Part shown: positions 1-12,400 of the stretch, piece by piece | Position numbering within the stretch: the first letter of the stretch is position 1 | Layout: each line of letters starts with the position of its first letter | NCBI GenBank assembly: GCA_035771175.1 | Contig: CM069595.1 | Coordinates: 3,390,094-3,454,093, forward strand | Source of the DNA: Paratinospora sagittata | Lineage: Eukaryota; Streptophyta; Magnoliopsida; Ranunculales; Menispermaceae | Direction of reading: 5' to 3' | Length of the DNA: 64,000 bases | Position numbers and translations under genes: made by a program | Notes under the pieces: model-generated | Database searches by the model: none | Told to the model about the DNA's origin: nothing | The model's input: only the letters and a program-made list of their open reading frames with translations

Positions 1-1
1 C

Positions 2-535
2 ACAGGGCCCTTGGGATGTCTACCTCAAAAGCTTTCTTTAGAGAGCAAAAACAAAATTCTTGATAGCTATGGATGCATTCAAGATTATAACAATGCAGCA
101 AAAGTTTTTAATGAAGGATTACATTCACTCTGTGAAGAGCTGAGATCTGAATTAATGAAGGTTACCATCGTTTACGTAGATATTTACACCATCAAGTATG
201 ATTTGATTGCCAATTACACCAAATATGGTAAGTTGCAATACTTTCGTAGTTTTTTTCTTCTTCTTTACTTTGAATTTCTTGCTGAAGGAATGCTTTTACC
301 AGGTTTCCAGAATCCATTGGTGGCGTGTTGTGGATTCGGAGGGCCTCCATATAACTACAATATAGATTTGAAATGTGGGCAGATTGGCTCCAATGTATGC
401 AAGGAGGGCTCAAGATACATAAGTTGGGATGGAGTTCATTACACTGAAGTTGCCAACTTTATTGTTGCTTCTAAAGTACTTTCTACAAATTATTCAACTC
501 CACGATTGAAGTTTGATCACTTTTGCCACTCGTAA
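2..535 (+). CDS. GDSL esterase/lipase, 3' part (5' end outside window)
   Basis: This is the C-terminal portion of a secreted GDSL-type serine esterase/lipase, related to the ENOD8 / At1g54790 group. The frame opens at base 2 with TGPLGCLPQK, the typical GPLGC block. Coding runs 2-227; an intron at 228-302 (GTAAGT...CCAG) splits a Gly codon, and coding resumes at 303 with FQNPLVACCGFGGPP. The catalytic block V is visible as SWDGVHYTEVAN, carrying the Asp and His of the triad. The nucleophile Ser block lies upstream, outside the window. The intron is 75 nt, a multiple of three and free of stops, so an unspliced reading looks like a continuous ORF with 25 extra residues; the family alignment (KYG-F) argues that it is removed. 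Stop TAA is at 533-535. Substrate unknown. Family assignment is secure; the exact subfamily is inferred. Confidence 0.88.
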   Translation, partial: TGPLGCLPQKLSLESKNKILDSYGCIQDYNNAAKVFNEGLHSLCEELRSELMKVTIVYVDIYTIKYDLIANYTKYGKLQYFRSFFLLLYFEFLAEGMLLPGFQNPLVACCGFGGPPYNYNIDLKCGQIGSNVCKEGSRYISWDGVHYTEVANFIVASKVLSTNYSTPRLKFDHFCHS

Positions 536-2727
536 TCCTGAGGCCCTAATCAGTTTTTCAATCTGAAGGGCCCATTTGAATGCAATCTAGCTACCTCACC
601 AAGTTTTATTTGAACAAAGAAAAAAAAAAGTCTAAAATCTCTCTCCAATTTAAAGGTTGGCAGAATGAATTGTATTCTTGCATTCAACTTATTTAACTGT
701 CATATATTTTGAAAATGCAAGTCTTTCCATGCACTCCTTTTTTGTTTCTTTCTTTCTTTCTTTTTTCAGGAATTGATACTATAGAAAGCAAGCTCAATGG
801 TAGGAGGCACATAGGATAGGATCCAGACCTAAGGGGAGTACTTTGCTCTGTAAGACGAAGCAAAGGGCACTTAAGCCCCACAAGAATTGTGGGCTCTTAG
901 GTTCATCGATACATTATAACTTGGTCTTCAGTAAATGTTATTGATGCTTATGGTAATTTAGTATGCCATGTTTGCATATACAAATGATATTATTTTTGAT
1001 GAGATTGTTTCTAGAGAGATATTGGGTTGATGCAATAGATATAGAGAGACATTCCATGGAGGAGAATAATACTTGAGAACTTTTTGATATTTCCCAAGGT
1101 TCTAAGGCTATAGATGTGAACTTGGTCTTCAAGGCCAAAAAAAAAAAAGCCTAATGGTTAGGCGTTTGCAAAATCTGAATCAAGGGGGATAATAATGCTA
1201 ATTTAGATGTACTCTAAATCTGAAGTAAGGAGTAAGGACGGAAGCTGAAGTTATATTTACTTTAGATAACTTATTTGTATTGAGAGTTCTATTGATGTTT
1301 CAAGTTATAGTTAGTTTACGATTTTAAGAGTCATAGCTTAATTTGGATTTGGATTTTAGATTTAATTGCCAATAAAAGGCCTTATTTAACTAGAAAATGT
1401 TAACAAAATTTTGACTGTAAATTTTCTTCCCATTAAGAGGCAAAATATGATTAATAAATGTGGTGGGTTAGGTTGTCTAGTTGTTTTTGTTTGGGTTAGG
1501 TTGTCTAGTTGTTTTTGTTTGGGTTAGGTTGGGTCATGCATTGACACCTTTGAAACTTAACCCAACCTAACCTGAACCGAACCTAGCATAATCCTAAAAT
1601 CTTTTATCTCCTAATACTGGCAATCTGTTGTGTTATTAACATTTTGATGCAACTTTTTTGAACTTATATTTGATAAACATTTAGATGGAACACTTTTGAA
1701 CTTGTATTAATGAATGTGGTTGTATTTGAAACATCTTTGATATTTATTGTTGTCAAATTTATAAGTTAGTTTAGTTGTATTTGAAATATAACATATGTAA
1801 TGTTTATTAGTATAGAATTTACACGAGAAATTTATAGGTGAGGTTTAAGTCGTCTCAACTCGGATGACTAACCCAATCCAACTTAAATTAGATTGGGTTG
1901 GGTTGGGTTACGTTGAGAAGTTAGTTTGGTTCGGGTTGAATTTTATTTTTTTTAACCTGAACTATTTTGGTTGGGGTGTAATTCCAACCCAACTGGTTAC
2001 ACTTCTATGATGCATCAAGTGACCTTGAGATCTTAACTAGAATTTATATTGTTTTTATTGAATTACATGAGTTTTTTTGTAAGGGTGTCAATAGATTGAC
2101 TTAAACTGCGAAATCGAATCGAACCGGTGTGTTTGGTTCGGTTTGTTATATTTTTTAATAAGTTTGATTTGGATTAGGTTTGGAAAAAGTATAACCAATA
2201 GGTTTGGCTCGGGTTATAATTTAAAGTTTTAAAAAATTGATTTAAACTGAACCGAATCGAACCGATTGTAAAAGAAAAAATGTTGTTATTTATTTTTTAA
2301 TGTCTAATATTATATTATGATATAATCATTGTCCCAAAAAATTATGTAATTATTTTATATAGTAAACATTGTTTTTAAATTTATTAAGTATACATTCGAA
2401 AATTTAAAATTATTTTATATATATTTTTTTATAATTAATTATTATTATATATATATATTTTTATGATTAATTATTTTGATTTATTTAATTTAGGTTGGAA
2501 AAATTTTAAATCGATTAATTTAAACTAAACCGATTACTTTAAAAAGGAAATGTGGGTTATGTTAGGTCTGACCCAAGCCTACTTGGAACTTTTGAAAGCT
2601 ATAAACTGAACAAAGTTGGCGAAAAACGATTTTAGGAATGCGAGCTAGAACTAGTTTTCAACACTCAATCTAAATGATCGAAAACTTAGCAAATCACCCC
2701 CAACTCCAGCTCGAGAATCTCGTTTAA
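536..2727. repeat. Intergenic; GGTTGGGTT-type dispersed repeats
   Basis: No gene is seen between the GDSL gene and the PPR gene. About 1465-2010 and 2085-2600 are filled with degenerate runs of GGTTGGGTT / AACCCAACC and of AACCGAATCGAACC words. The same vocabulary appears in the two bounded MITE-like elements near 48.2-48.85 kb and 51.2-51.6 kb, so these are probably older relatives; no target duplication could be found here. A 28-bp unit is perfectly tandemly duplicated at 1471-1526. The last 120 bases before the PPR start have no obvious TATA box. Confidence 0.5.
1471..1526. repeat. 28-bp tandem duplication
   Basis: The unit beginning GGTTGTCTAGTTGTTTTTGT occurs twice head to tail (1471-1498 and 1499-1526) with a further partial GGTTGGG copy. 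It lies in the GGTTGGGTT-rich repeat region. Confidence 0.85.
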
Positions 2728-4857
2728 ATGGCTGGGCATTTGGTTCGGTTTTTATCGACTAATTCCCGACATTACTGCACTGATGTAGCCGTTCACTCGG
2801 CCAATTGCAGAATCTCCCGCTATGCCCGTCTCGGCCAAATTGAAAACGCTTGGAGGATCTTTGAGGCATTGTCCAACAAGAACACTGTTTCTTGGAACTC
2901 CATAATTGCCGGGTACTTCCAAAACTATCGACCAAAAGAAGCCCAGCGATTGTTTGAGAAAATGCCCGAAAGAAACGCTGCTTCTTGGAATGGCATGATT
3001 TCTGGTTATGTTAAAAATAGAATGATTAGAGAAGCACGTAGCGTGTTTGATATTATGCCTGAAAGGAACGTTGTGTCGTGGACTTCCATGGTAAGAGGCT
3101 ATGTGCAAAAAGGTTTAATGTCTGAGGCCGAGTCACTCTTTCGGCAAATGCCTGAGAAGAATGTCATTTCTTGGACTGTGATGCTAGGTGGTCTCATTCA
3201 AGAGCGTCGAATCGATGAGGCCAGATGGCTTTTTGACAATATGCCCGAGAAAGATGTGGTTGCAAGGACTAATATGATTGCTGGGTATTGTCAGGAGGGG
3301 CGTTTGAAGGAAGCCCGTGAACTCTTTGATGATATGCCGCGACGAAATGTGATCTCGTGGACTACTATTATATCAGGTTATGCCCAGAATTTACAGGTAG
3401 ATATTGCTCGAAAGCTCTTTGAGGTGATGCCCGAAAAGAATGAAGTGTCTTGGACAGCAATGCTGACTGGTTACACTCAATGCGGGCGGATTGAAGAGGC
3501 ATTAGAGCTTTTCAAGAGAATGCCCGAGAAGTCACTTGTTGCTTGCAACGCAATGATCCTTGGATTTGGCCAGAATGGAAAGCTTGACAAAGCGAGGGAG
3601 GTTTTTGATCAGATGAGAGAAAAGGATGAGGGGTCATGGAGTGCCATGATTAAGGTTTACGAGCGGAATGGATTTGAACTGGAAGCACTTGGTATGTTTG
3701 CTAAAATGCAAAGAGAAGGAGTTAGAGCAAATTATCCTGCTGTAATCAGTGTTCTTACTGTTTGCTCCAGCTTGGCCATTCTTGATCATGGTCGACAAAT
3801 TCATGCGAAGATGTTGAAATTGGAGTTTGATTCAGAGGTGTTTGTTTCATCAGCATTGATCACAATGTATGTTAAGTGCGGTGATCTTGTTAAAGCTAGA
3901 CGGATATTTGACAAGTTCACGCCAAAGGATATTGTTATGTGGAATTCTATGATAACTGGATATGCACATCACGGTTTTGGTGAGGAGGCCTTGGAAGTTT
4001 TTGATGGAATGTGTTCTTCAGGATTGGCACCCGATGAAGTTACCTTCATTGGAGTTCTTTCTGCCTGTAGCTATACTGGAAAGGTTGATTATGGATTAGA
4101 AATTTTTGAGTCAATGAAACCAAAATACTCGGTGGAGCCAATAGCTGAGCATTATGCTTGTATGGTTGATCTGCTGGGACGAGCTGGTCATATCCACAAA
4201 GCAATGAATATTATTGAACAGATGCCTATTGAGGCTGATGCTGTTGTTTGGGGTGCCCTGTTGGGAGCATGCAGGACACACATGAACACAGAATTGGCTG
4301 AAATAGCAGCTAAGAAACTTCTGCAACTTGAGCCTGAAAATGCCGGGCCTTACATCTTGCTATCAAATATTTATGCGTCAAAGAAGAAATGGGAAGATGT
4401 GGAAGAGCTTAGGAAATTTATGAGGATAAGGAAAGTAAGTAAGTTGCCTGGTTGTAGTTGGATTGAGGTTGAGAAGAAAGTCCATATGTTTACAGGTGGT
4501 GATGCTATGAGCCACCCAGAGCACAATTTGATCATAGGAATGTTGGAGAAGTTAGGTGGTATGCTAAGGGAAGCAGGGTATTTTCCTGATGGAAGCTATG
4601 TTCTGCATGATGTGGATGAGGAGCAGAAGGTGCATAGCTTGGGTTATCATAGTGAGAAGCTTGCTGTAGCATTTGGGTTGTTCAAGATCCCAGAAGGATT
4701 GCCTATTCGAGTCATGAAAAACCTCCGTGTCTGTGGGGATTGCCATTCTGCGATTAAATTAATAGCAAAAATCACGGGGCGAGAGATTATATTGAGGGAT
4801 GCCACTAGATTCCATCATTTTAAGAATGGTTCATGTTCATGTAGAGATTATTGGTGA
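2728..4857 (+). CDS. DYW-class pentatricopeptide repeat protein, At1g56690-like
   Basis: Single-exon gene of 709 aa. It begins with a short basic, Ser-rich leader (MAGHLVRFLSTNSR), compatible with mitochondrial targeting. From about residue 28 there are PLS-type PPR repeats with recurrent VSWNxMIxGY and EAxxLFxxMPExN patterns. E and E+ regions follow (for example GCSWIEV and the stretch around VHMF), then a complete DYW domain. The DYW zinc/deaminase signature is present: HSEKLA at about residue 641, CGDCH at 669-673, and HHFKNG...CSCRDYW ending exactly at the C-terminus. DYW PPR proteins bind organellar transcripts in a sequence-specific way and carry the C-to-U editing activity. From memory the whole chain aligns best with Arabidopsis At1g56690 (annotated mitochondrial). 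Lack of introns is typical of the family. The RNA target is not known. The ATG at 2728 is the first in frame and gives the leader, so it was chosen as start. Confidence 0.96.
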   Translation: MAGHLVRFLSTNSRHYCTDVAVHSANCRISRYARLGQIENAWRIFEALSNKNTVSWNSIIAGYFQNYRPKEAQRLFEKMPERNAASWNGMISGYVKNRMIREARSVFDIMPERNVVSWTSMVRGYVQKGLMSEAESLFRQMPEKNVISWTVMLGGLIQERRIDEARWLFDNMPEKDVVARTNMIAGYCQEGRLKEARELFDDMPRRNVISWTTIISGYAQNLQVDIARKLFEVMPEKNEVSWTAMLTGYTQCGRIEEALELFKRMPEKSLVACNAMILGFGQNGKLDKAREVFDQMREKDEGSWSAMIKVYERNGFELEALGMFAKMQREGVRANYPAVISVLTVCSSLAILDHGRQIHAKMLKLEFDSEVFVSSALITMYVKCGDLVKARRIFDKFTPKDIVMWNSMITGYAHHGFGEEALEVFDGMCSSGLAPDEVTFIGVLSACSYTGKVDYGLEIFESMKPKYSVEPIAEHYACMVDLLGRAGHIHKAMNIIEQMPIEADAVVWGALLGACRTHMNTELAEIAAKKLLQLEPENAGPYILLSNIYASKKKWEDVEELRKFMRIRKVSKLPGCSWIEVEKKVHMFTGGDAMSHPEHNLIIGMLEKLGGMLREAGYFPDGSYVLHDVDEEQKVHSLGYHSEKLAVAFGLFKIPEGLPIRVMKNLRVCGDCHSAIKLIAKITGREIILRDATRFHHFKNGSCSCRDYW

Positions 4858-7658
4858 ATGGAGAGTTATAATGTTTAACATCTATTATTAATCCAAGTTA
4901 CTCATCTAGATAGCTATGTTTTCCAAACTCTCCACTCTAGTCCAAGATACTTGTGTTTAAACAATGCAGAATCAATGAGTGACAACACTGAACCAATGGG
5001 TTCTGCACCTCAATTCTGAACTTGGACACTGCTGACATTGCTTGAGGATTTGTGTTTTTCTGGAGAACGAAGAATAGAAAATCCTACCAAGTGATAGCTC
5101 ACTGAAAGTAGAAGAAGAAAAGAAAGAGAGGAAAGGGGAAAAAACTGTTGAAAGGGAAAATAAGCAATGGAAAAGAAGAAGGATGTTGTGAAGAAAAAAG
5201 GAGTAAAAGAAGCCGGGTAAGAAAAAGAAGTAAAACTGAGGCTTGAAGAATGAACATAGCTTGTGTCCAAGTATCCTTATCTGAAATTTTGGACACTTTT
5301 TAGGTGAGTCTCAATTTCTCATAATTTAAAGAATGAAGAAGCTGCGTATACCTTCACCCAACACCCATACTTGTGTTGGGCAAACATATCTGGATAGAGT
5401 AAGGATAACTTGCCAGCAAGGTAATGGTGCAGTTGGTAAATGCAAGTGCTATGATCTTTCAGACAGTGAGTTCCATGAGTTGTAGCCTTTTTTTGGATGA
5501 TAATATACCCACCCTTTAAAGAAAATGATATTATTCAATACGAAGTTCGAGAATTTGAGTTAATTTATTGTCGCTCAGTATCTGGGTTTCTTTCCTTCGG
5601 TAACTGACTATAAAATTTCCTGCAGCAAGAGGAGAAGTGGTTACGATAAACTCTAATGTAAAAGTACAAGAAGGGAACCTTGATTTCTGAAAGTAAGCTG
5701 TTTGAAACAGAAGAGAAGCCAAAACAGTCAACAGTCTTGAAAATTCAGTTCTAGGAAGGGAACTTCAGTTTTCTGATGGTATCTTTTTTCCTCAAGATAA
5801 ACAGGTATGACTTTACATCATATTTTTGTAGGTAATCAAAACTTTATTTGTTTTAATATTATACTTGTCATAAAGAAAAGAAAGAAAAAATGAACATGCT
5901 TTTTATAATAAATTGAGGAAATTCTTTCCTCTTTTTTGGTACTTCCCTTGTGGATCTTTTAGTCCTTTGTTTAAGGGGATTGTCTTCCAATTACATCAGC
6001 CATAATTGACTTTATGTTTCTAATATATTTCTTTAGAGAACACTAAATAGCTGTTGTTGCTGTTCTGAAAAAAATAAGCTAAAGTAGTGTTCTTTAAAGT
6101 TTTATGAGTAGCTATCATAGTATTCTAAAGACAGCTGATAATAAATCAATAGGCCACTCTTAGGCCACTCTTTGTATACATGAGAAAGCAGAAGTCATAT
6201 ACATTACTGAATACCATTACGGTCAAATATGGTTCCGCCAATATCACATTGACTAAGCTTATTTCTATCCGCAGAAACTCTGCTTGCTATTGACAAGATT
6301 GCTTAAGATTGTATTAGAACAGCATATGGTTTTCCTACCAGTCAAATATGTCTATTACAAGAATTGGAGTTGAAGTGTTGAACCATAAATTAGCCATAAA
6401 AGTGGTCACTACGCTAGAGGTCTATACACTGATCTTAACAATTGCCAACTAAGAAAATTAGATGTTGGCACACTCTTACACTGAAAGGGCTAGACTCTTG
6501 TTCCGCTTAGAAGACTATATGTTCGAAAACTTGTTTCTTTTAGTTCATTGGGGGAATTTAAATGAGACTATCTAGTTTTGCTTGCTATTTTTCTGCTGGT
6601 GAGAACTCATCTAGAGAAGCAGGATTCCTAGGAATGACATTGTCTAGGCGTGGTTGGTTTCTCTCCTCTTTGATTAAATGTTCTGTGCAATATGATGTAT
6701 TCATGATAATAATGTGTCTTCATTTAATATCAATCTTTTGTTTTTTTAATAAAGAAGAATGTATAAGCCAACAAAGGAGGGAAACAAAAAAGAAAAAGAC
6801 AAGGGATTTTAGAGATGAGAACAACCCTCTGACTAGCCACAAAAGAGAAAATCAAACAAGAGCTGCTAAGATAGCCTATTAAGTGTTGAGTGCGTCTTCT
6901 CATACAACTCCTCTATACGACTTAAACGTTTAGAGTTTTATACTTTTTTATACATGACCTTAGGCCACAAGAATGCTAGATTGGTGGTTTTTATTTTTAT
7001 TTTATTTTATGTCAATATGAAATACTAGTCAGGGGAGATATAGCTTTATATTGTTGTTCTAACTTGAAAGATGAAAGCTTTGTCAGTTTTCATTTCCATT
7101 CTAGTTGTTTAAGTAGATCCGTTTTCCCGTCTGGGGCAACTGAATCACTTAGATCACCTCAAAAGTGTGTAGTTAATCTAATCACTTTCCTGAATGATAA
7201 AATGGTACCATTCATCAATCTAGAATCTGGACAACTACACAACTCTCTTAGCTTTTTGGATTTATACAACCTGCAGTGACTCAAAAAATTAAGGCCCAGT
7301 TGGCTTTCTGTTCTGCTTTTATTTGGGTAGCATCAAATTTGTGGTTTCAGTGGTTTTGCTCATCCAACAGGTAATCCAACTGCTTGAATAACATTGATCA
7401 CAGACACGCAGTGGCAAAAGGTTCAATGATGCATATATATTGTTGCTGATTAGTGAAACAAAAAAGAAATTGAATTCACAAAATTTCTGCCCCCTTATAT
7501 ATGTATTTGTCCTGTTTGTTTTCCTGAACCACGTTATCCTGCCCAGCCCACATTACCTAATAGTGTCTTTTCTATCCACGCACACAAAAAGCTCTATAGG
7601 AAGCAGTCTACCTCAAAAGCTCTATATGCAATTTGGGGTACCCAAATTGGTTAAAATT
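4858..7658. other. Gene-empty stretch downstream of PPR gene
   Basis: Contains only short AT-rich ORFs without family resemblance or codon-like composition. A purine-rich stretch at about 5100-5240 makes spurious long frames on the minus strand. The first few hundred bases should include the PPR 3' UTR. I see no RNA gene or recognisable transposon here. Confidence 0.5.
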
Positions 7659-7670
7659 TAAAAGCCTACT

Positions 7671-7854
7671 AACCAATGGTGGGTTGGTTTAGTGGTTAGT
7701 TACAAGCGCACCTACCTGAAGGTTTTGAGTTCGAGTCACCTCTCACCACTTGTTGGCCAATGGTGTCTTTCAGTATTTGTAGTCGTGCTTCAGAGAGATT
7801 AGTGGGGACGTAAATCCTTGATACCCGCTAATCTCAAAAATAAAATTAAAAAAA
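7671..7854 (+). mobile_element. tRNA-derived SINE with 12-bp target site duplication
   Basis: A 184-bp element whose head resembles a tRNA gene with an internal RNA polymerase III promoter: an A-box-like GGTTTAGTGGTTAG near 7685 and a B-box-like GAGTTCGAGTCACC near 7729. It has an A-rich 3' tail (AAAAATAAAATTAAAAAAA). It is flanked by perfect 12-bp direct repeats, TAAAAGCCTACT, at 7659-7670 and 7855-7866. Box order, size, A-rich tail and target duplication are the diagnostic set for a plant SINE. Family name not assigned. The intact duplication suggests a fairly young insertion. Confidence 0.82.
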
Positions 7855-9383
7855 TAAAAGCCTACTTTGGAGCAAGAGCAAGACATGGACTGACATTCAT
7901 TGGGATATCAGGTATTCACCGCCCTAAAAAGGGGTTCAATCCTGTTGTATATTTTGCTTCACCCTTTTTTCAATGGAATTAGGTCAAGATATTGAGGAAC
8001 TCTTCAGATTTAGACTAAACCTTATGAACTCTTTTCCCAAGTTAAGTAGATTTGTTTAGTTATAGCTTTATATGCATTGTTGGATCTCCATTAAACCTAT
8101 TAATATATCTTTTAAAATAAGTGGTTCCTAACATAGCATTGGAGCAATGAGTTTGTAAGATGTCTTTAGTTCGAATCTCGTTATTGACATTGCTGCATAT
8201 ATTCTCTATTTGCATGATTCGTATTTTTTTTTTTTTGGGTCAAATGCATGATTAGTATTTGTTCTGTCCTTTGCCTCTTCACATAGAAGATAAGGGCATG
8301 CATGAGTAAAAATAATACGACCCCTGATGTACCCTAGTGAAATGTTAGGCTTGATAAGATAGGATGGGACAAGGTTGGACTTGGTGGGCCATTCCTTTCT
8401 GATCATCAAGTGCATTGAATAGTCTCATCATAAGAAGGGTCTTTGTCTTGGATAAGCTCTACCTTTGTTTAAGGAATGAGGGCATAGGTCTAAGAATGAA
8501 GATATATGTCCTAAGGTAGAGGTCTCACCTTTTCAAACTTGGTATGTTCCAACACAACTTTTACACACCACAAAAGCCCTTTAGTCCCTTTCAGTATTTG
8601 AAACTAATCCCTTCTCACAAAATAATAATAATAATAATTATTATTATTATTATTATAAATTTAAGACATTTGAAACAAATTCTAGATAATAAATACAGTA
8701 AATGTATAATAAATAAATAAAAACCTATCTATATATTCTTATCGAACTTAATGCTTTAAATTTTTGAAAGTTGATAAACTTAAAGCATTTTTACTAATCC
8801 ATCATTTACTTATTAGTAGAAATACAACATACTTCGTTTGTGCCGAGTATATTTTCAAATCTTTAAGGCCAACCGGTCTCAAATGTGAATAAAAAATGAG
8901 GGTTGCGTTAGATAACATTCAAAGTAAAACTTTGTTAGATTAATTATGATATGAATTTATTGTGAAAAAAATTCATCAGGGTAATGGTTTGGTGGTAGGG
9001 GAAGGAGGGGAAGCAAATTCTTATTCAGATAGTTGCAACTTTGAATTTCTCTGGTGCATCCATTTTGGGATTTATTCTCAGGTGAGGTGGTGGGTTCTTT
9101 TGCCTTAGGTCTCTCGGCTCGTGGCCTTGTGAGTGGGTGGCGACTCTGTGGCTTTGTCAGAATACTGTATACCACGGTTATAAAAAAAAATAAATCTATT
9201 ATGAAAAAAACTATGTAATAATGCGGGAAAAAAATGGACATTTTAGAAAGAGATTTCAGAACTTCAAAACCAGAAAAAAAGTGTATTCACCAAATAATTG
9301 TCATATATTCTTAACTCATAAAAATTAAGAGACATGCCTTCCTAATATGTTGACTAACGGTGTCCAAGGGCGTTTGGCCGTGC

Positions 9384-9437
9384 ACCGAACGGATTAGTAG
9401 GACAAAAATCACCGAACGGATTAGTAGGACAAAAATC
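9384..9437. repeat. 27-bp tandem duplication
   Basis: The unit starting ACCGAACGGATTAGTAGGAC is present twice without mismatch (9384-9410 and 9411-9437). Confidence 0.9.
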
Positions 9438-12400
9438 TTGATATCTGTGGACCCTAAAAAAAAATTGTACAACAAATTATTCCACTCCTCCCTACCCATA
9501 TTTCAAAACTTTGCCGTATATTTAGAGCATCATAGTTTTGGTTTTGCGAAGTAGGGAACAGTATTGAGTCCTCAAATCAACAGCATTTACATATAATACA
9601 AAGAGTACTAAGCTATAGATATATCATAGATGTGTCAACTTACATTCGATCAAATGTCACTACACTTTTTTGGGACACTGGACTGTGAGTTGGGCCGAAG
9701 TGATTGGATAGCCTATTCATGGGTCCACCCCCTATCGTCTTGACACGTGGCATAGTTAGAAACCGATGGACATAACAGTCCCTAGCCACCAATTATCTGG
9801 CTCTACCACTAAGTAATGGTTGAGATTTTCAACAATCATCCAAATTTGCTTTTATTGACATGTTGGTTTGTCTTTGAGCTTCAAATTCCTACCACCAGTC
9901 AACGCATTTGGTGTAATTACAAGCTCTCGTGCTAGACAAAATGATTTTGAGTGCAACCTTGTAAAGCTTTATTATTATTATTATTATTATTACAAGAAAA
10001 ATAAATGCTCTCTCTGCCGCCCTTTCTCAATCCAACATGATTTGATATGAGTTCATCAATGAAAAAAACAGTCAATTCCCTGTGACCCATTTCATTTTTT
10101 TTGCATGATTAGATATCATTAAGAATCAAAATGGTGGCGCTCACACCATAAATTAATTATCAAAACTAAAGTAAGGGTACTTAGCACCACTTAATATGAA
10201 CCTTTGCCTTCTTCTCCAATCATCCTTAATGGCAAAGTTGTGGTATATTCTTCTTTTAAGAAAGAAGACATTTAAAAAGAGTTTGTAAAGTGATCAAGGT
10301 GTTTGAATTTCCACCAAACATTAGAAAAAAGCTTTGTTAGTGCCTTTAAAAGGTTGCTAAAGCGACATTAGTTTATGGGCTCTTTTCATTATCTGAGGAA
10401 GACCATGTATATGTTGAATGAATGCCAATACCATATGTTTCAAATTAAACCTTAAACTTAAAACAGATATTTTTTTTTTCATTAATTATCAGTTGGAGCT
10501 TGTCATCAACATCCAATTGGATTAATTATGATTTGCAACTTGACAATTTTCAACTTAAAGATATCACTTGCTTTAATACAAAGATGTTTAGTTGTGCTTA
10601 ACGCTTAATTATAAGTTTAATTAGGCCCTACGTACCTTATGTTCTATATAAATATACGTAGTGCCAGCTATGCTGATGAAGTAGTAGTGCCCTTCTAGAT
10701 CTTCATGATCATGGTGCAAAACCCTCTAATTAGATTATGTTTCATTATTGGTTGGTATATGTATATTTTGCATAATGAATTTTTATTAGTACTGATATTA
10801 TTCTCAACTTAACCATCTTTGGGCTCAGATGTGTGATTTTATTTCAAAAAGCTTCGGTACTACTAATAAGGATGAAATTTCAATTTATATTTTATGTGAT
10901 AAATTTGTTCATATTCAATGTGAGACTATTATTTTTTATCTACACATACCCATCAAAAGTTGGAGTTCATTGGTGTTCCAAGATCAGACCCAAAAGTTGA
11001 TGCTTTCACCGGCACTTAATTTGGACTTTGTTATATACAGAAAAATCTTATTAGTGAGGCACTCCCGTTTCCATTTACTTGGTAATAATTAACTTTCATA
11101 TTCTTATATTATTCTTTTTTAATTATATTCTGTGGTTGTTGGAATGATGGTGCATAGTGGCCTAATTGCTACTGTTGATTCTGAAGAATATTTCCTGCTA
11201 TTAGATGAAATACTACTAATAGCAGACCAAAAAAATTGGCATTTTCCACACGGCTTTTGTTTTTTTTCACGAAATATCTTCGTACCCTTTAAGTATTAAT
11301 CTTTGTTTGAAGTAGAAACAGAATGATAGATCTCTTCTAGTGAGAGTGTCTTCAATATTTGAACCTTGAAATTTTTATAAAGGAACAATCTTGGACTTGG
11401 CTCGCTTTGATCGAGCCAACCACTCGTGATCCACATGGGTTTCTTTAATATATCAACATACATAATATAGATTTTTCAAAATAAATCAATTCCCATCAAA
11501 ATGGTTGGCAAGATGGGATGGGTCATTTATTTCCATTCTGAAATATGGGCATTCGGCATATCGGGGTAGTAGTCTTTTGAGTAAACCTAGAGTTTTCCAT
11601 TAAAGGATGGGCAACCAAGACCTATAAGCCAGGAAAAGTGGGTGTTATTATTTGATATAATTGAGAGACTTGATTAGTACTCCCTTGCCTCTCAAAAAGT
11701 ATACATAGGTTTGGCAATGGCGGGCTCAAGAGAATATATACATATATTGCCTATTTGGATGGACGATAAAAAATCTGATTGTCTTTTCTTAAGCAATGGT
11801 AGCTTTTCATACTTAGATTATAATGTTACACTCATAAAACTACGTATAGAATAATTATTTTTTTTATAATTGAACAAATATGTATATGGTACAGTTGGTG
11901 TGATCATGACCAAGCGTGTTTAAGTTAGGTAGGTTGACTCCCACTAAATTTGACATCAAATGTCACATGAATTTTAACGTAAGTTCTAATTAAAGATTTA
12001 AAATATTGGCTAGTTAATAATATGATGTCAATTGTATGACTTTTTATTAATTAAGTCTTTATCTTTATTCATTTTGTTGTGATGCTTGGTCCTCATTGTG
12101 ATATGTAAGAGAACATAAATAAAGATAATTAAAAAATATGTAATTATTTATTGTATTATAGAAATTTTTATTTCTTCATATTTCGGCTTCTATGATGTCT
12201 CTTTCTTTGCTACAGTGGAAAAAATTGTGACTTTGTACTATTCATATTTATTAGCGGATTTTCTATTTCTTTCCCTCTTTCTATAGTTTAGATAGTCGCA
12301 CGTATTAACAGAATGAATGGGGGAAATTAAGGATATATTTATTGAGATAGTTCGAGCTAATAGCATGCATATGTTTTCATATTCCGTTCAATATAATATC

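Noticed and set aside
5010..5296. Minus-strand ORFs rich in Ser/Phe
   Set aside because: They arise from a purine-rich tract and have low-complexity translations with no family match.
5428..5490. tRNA-like words (TGCAGTTGGT ... CAGTGAGTTCC)
   Set aside because: No cloverleaf can be drawn and the B box is poor; not a tRNA gene.
8078..8150. Possible LTR end plus primer-binding site (GTGGTTCCTAACATAGCAT, then GGAGCAATGAG)
   Set aside because: The primer site is too mutated and no second LTR or polypurine tract is found; it may be an old copia trace but is not supportable.
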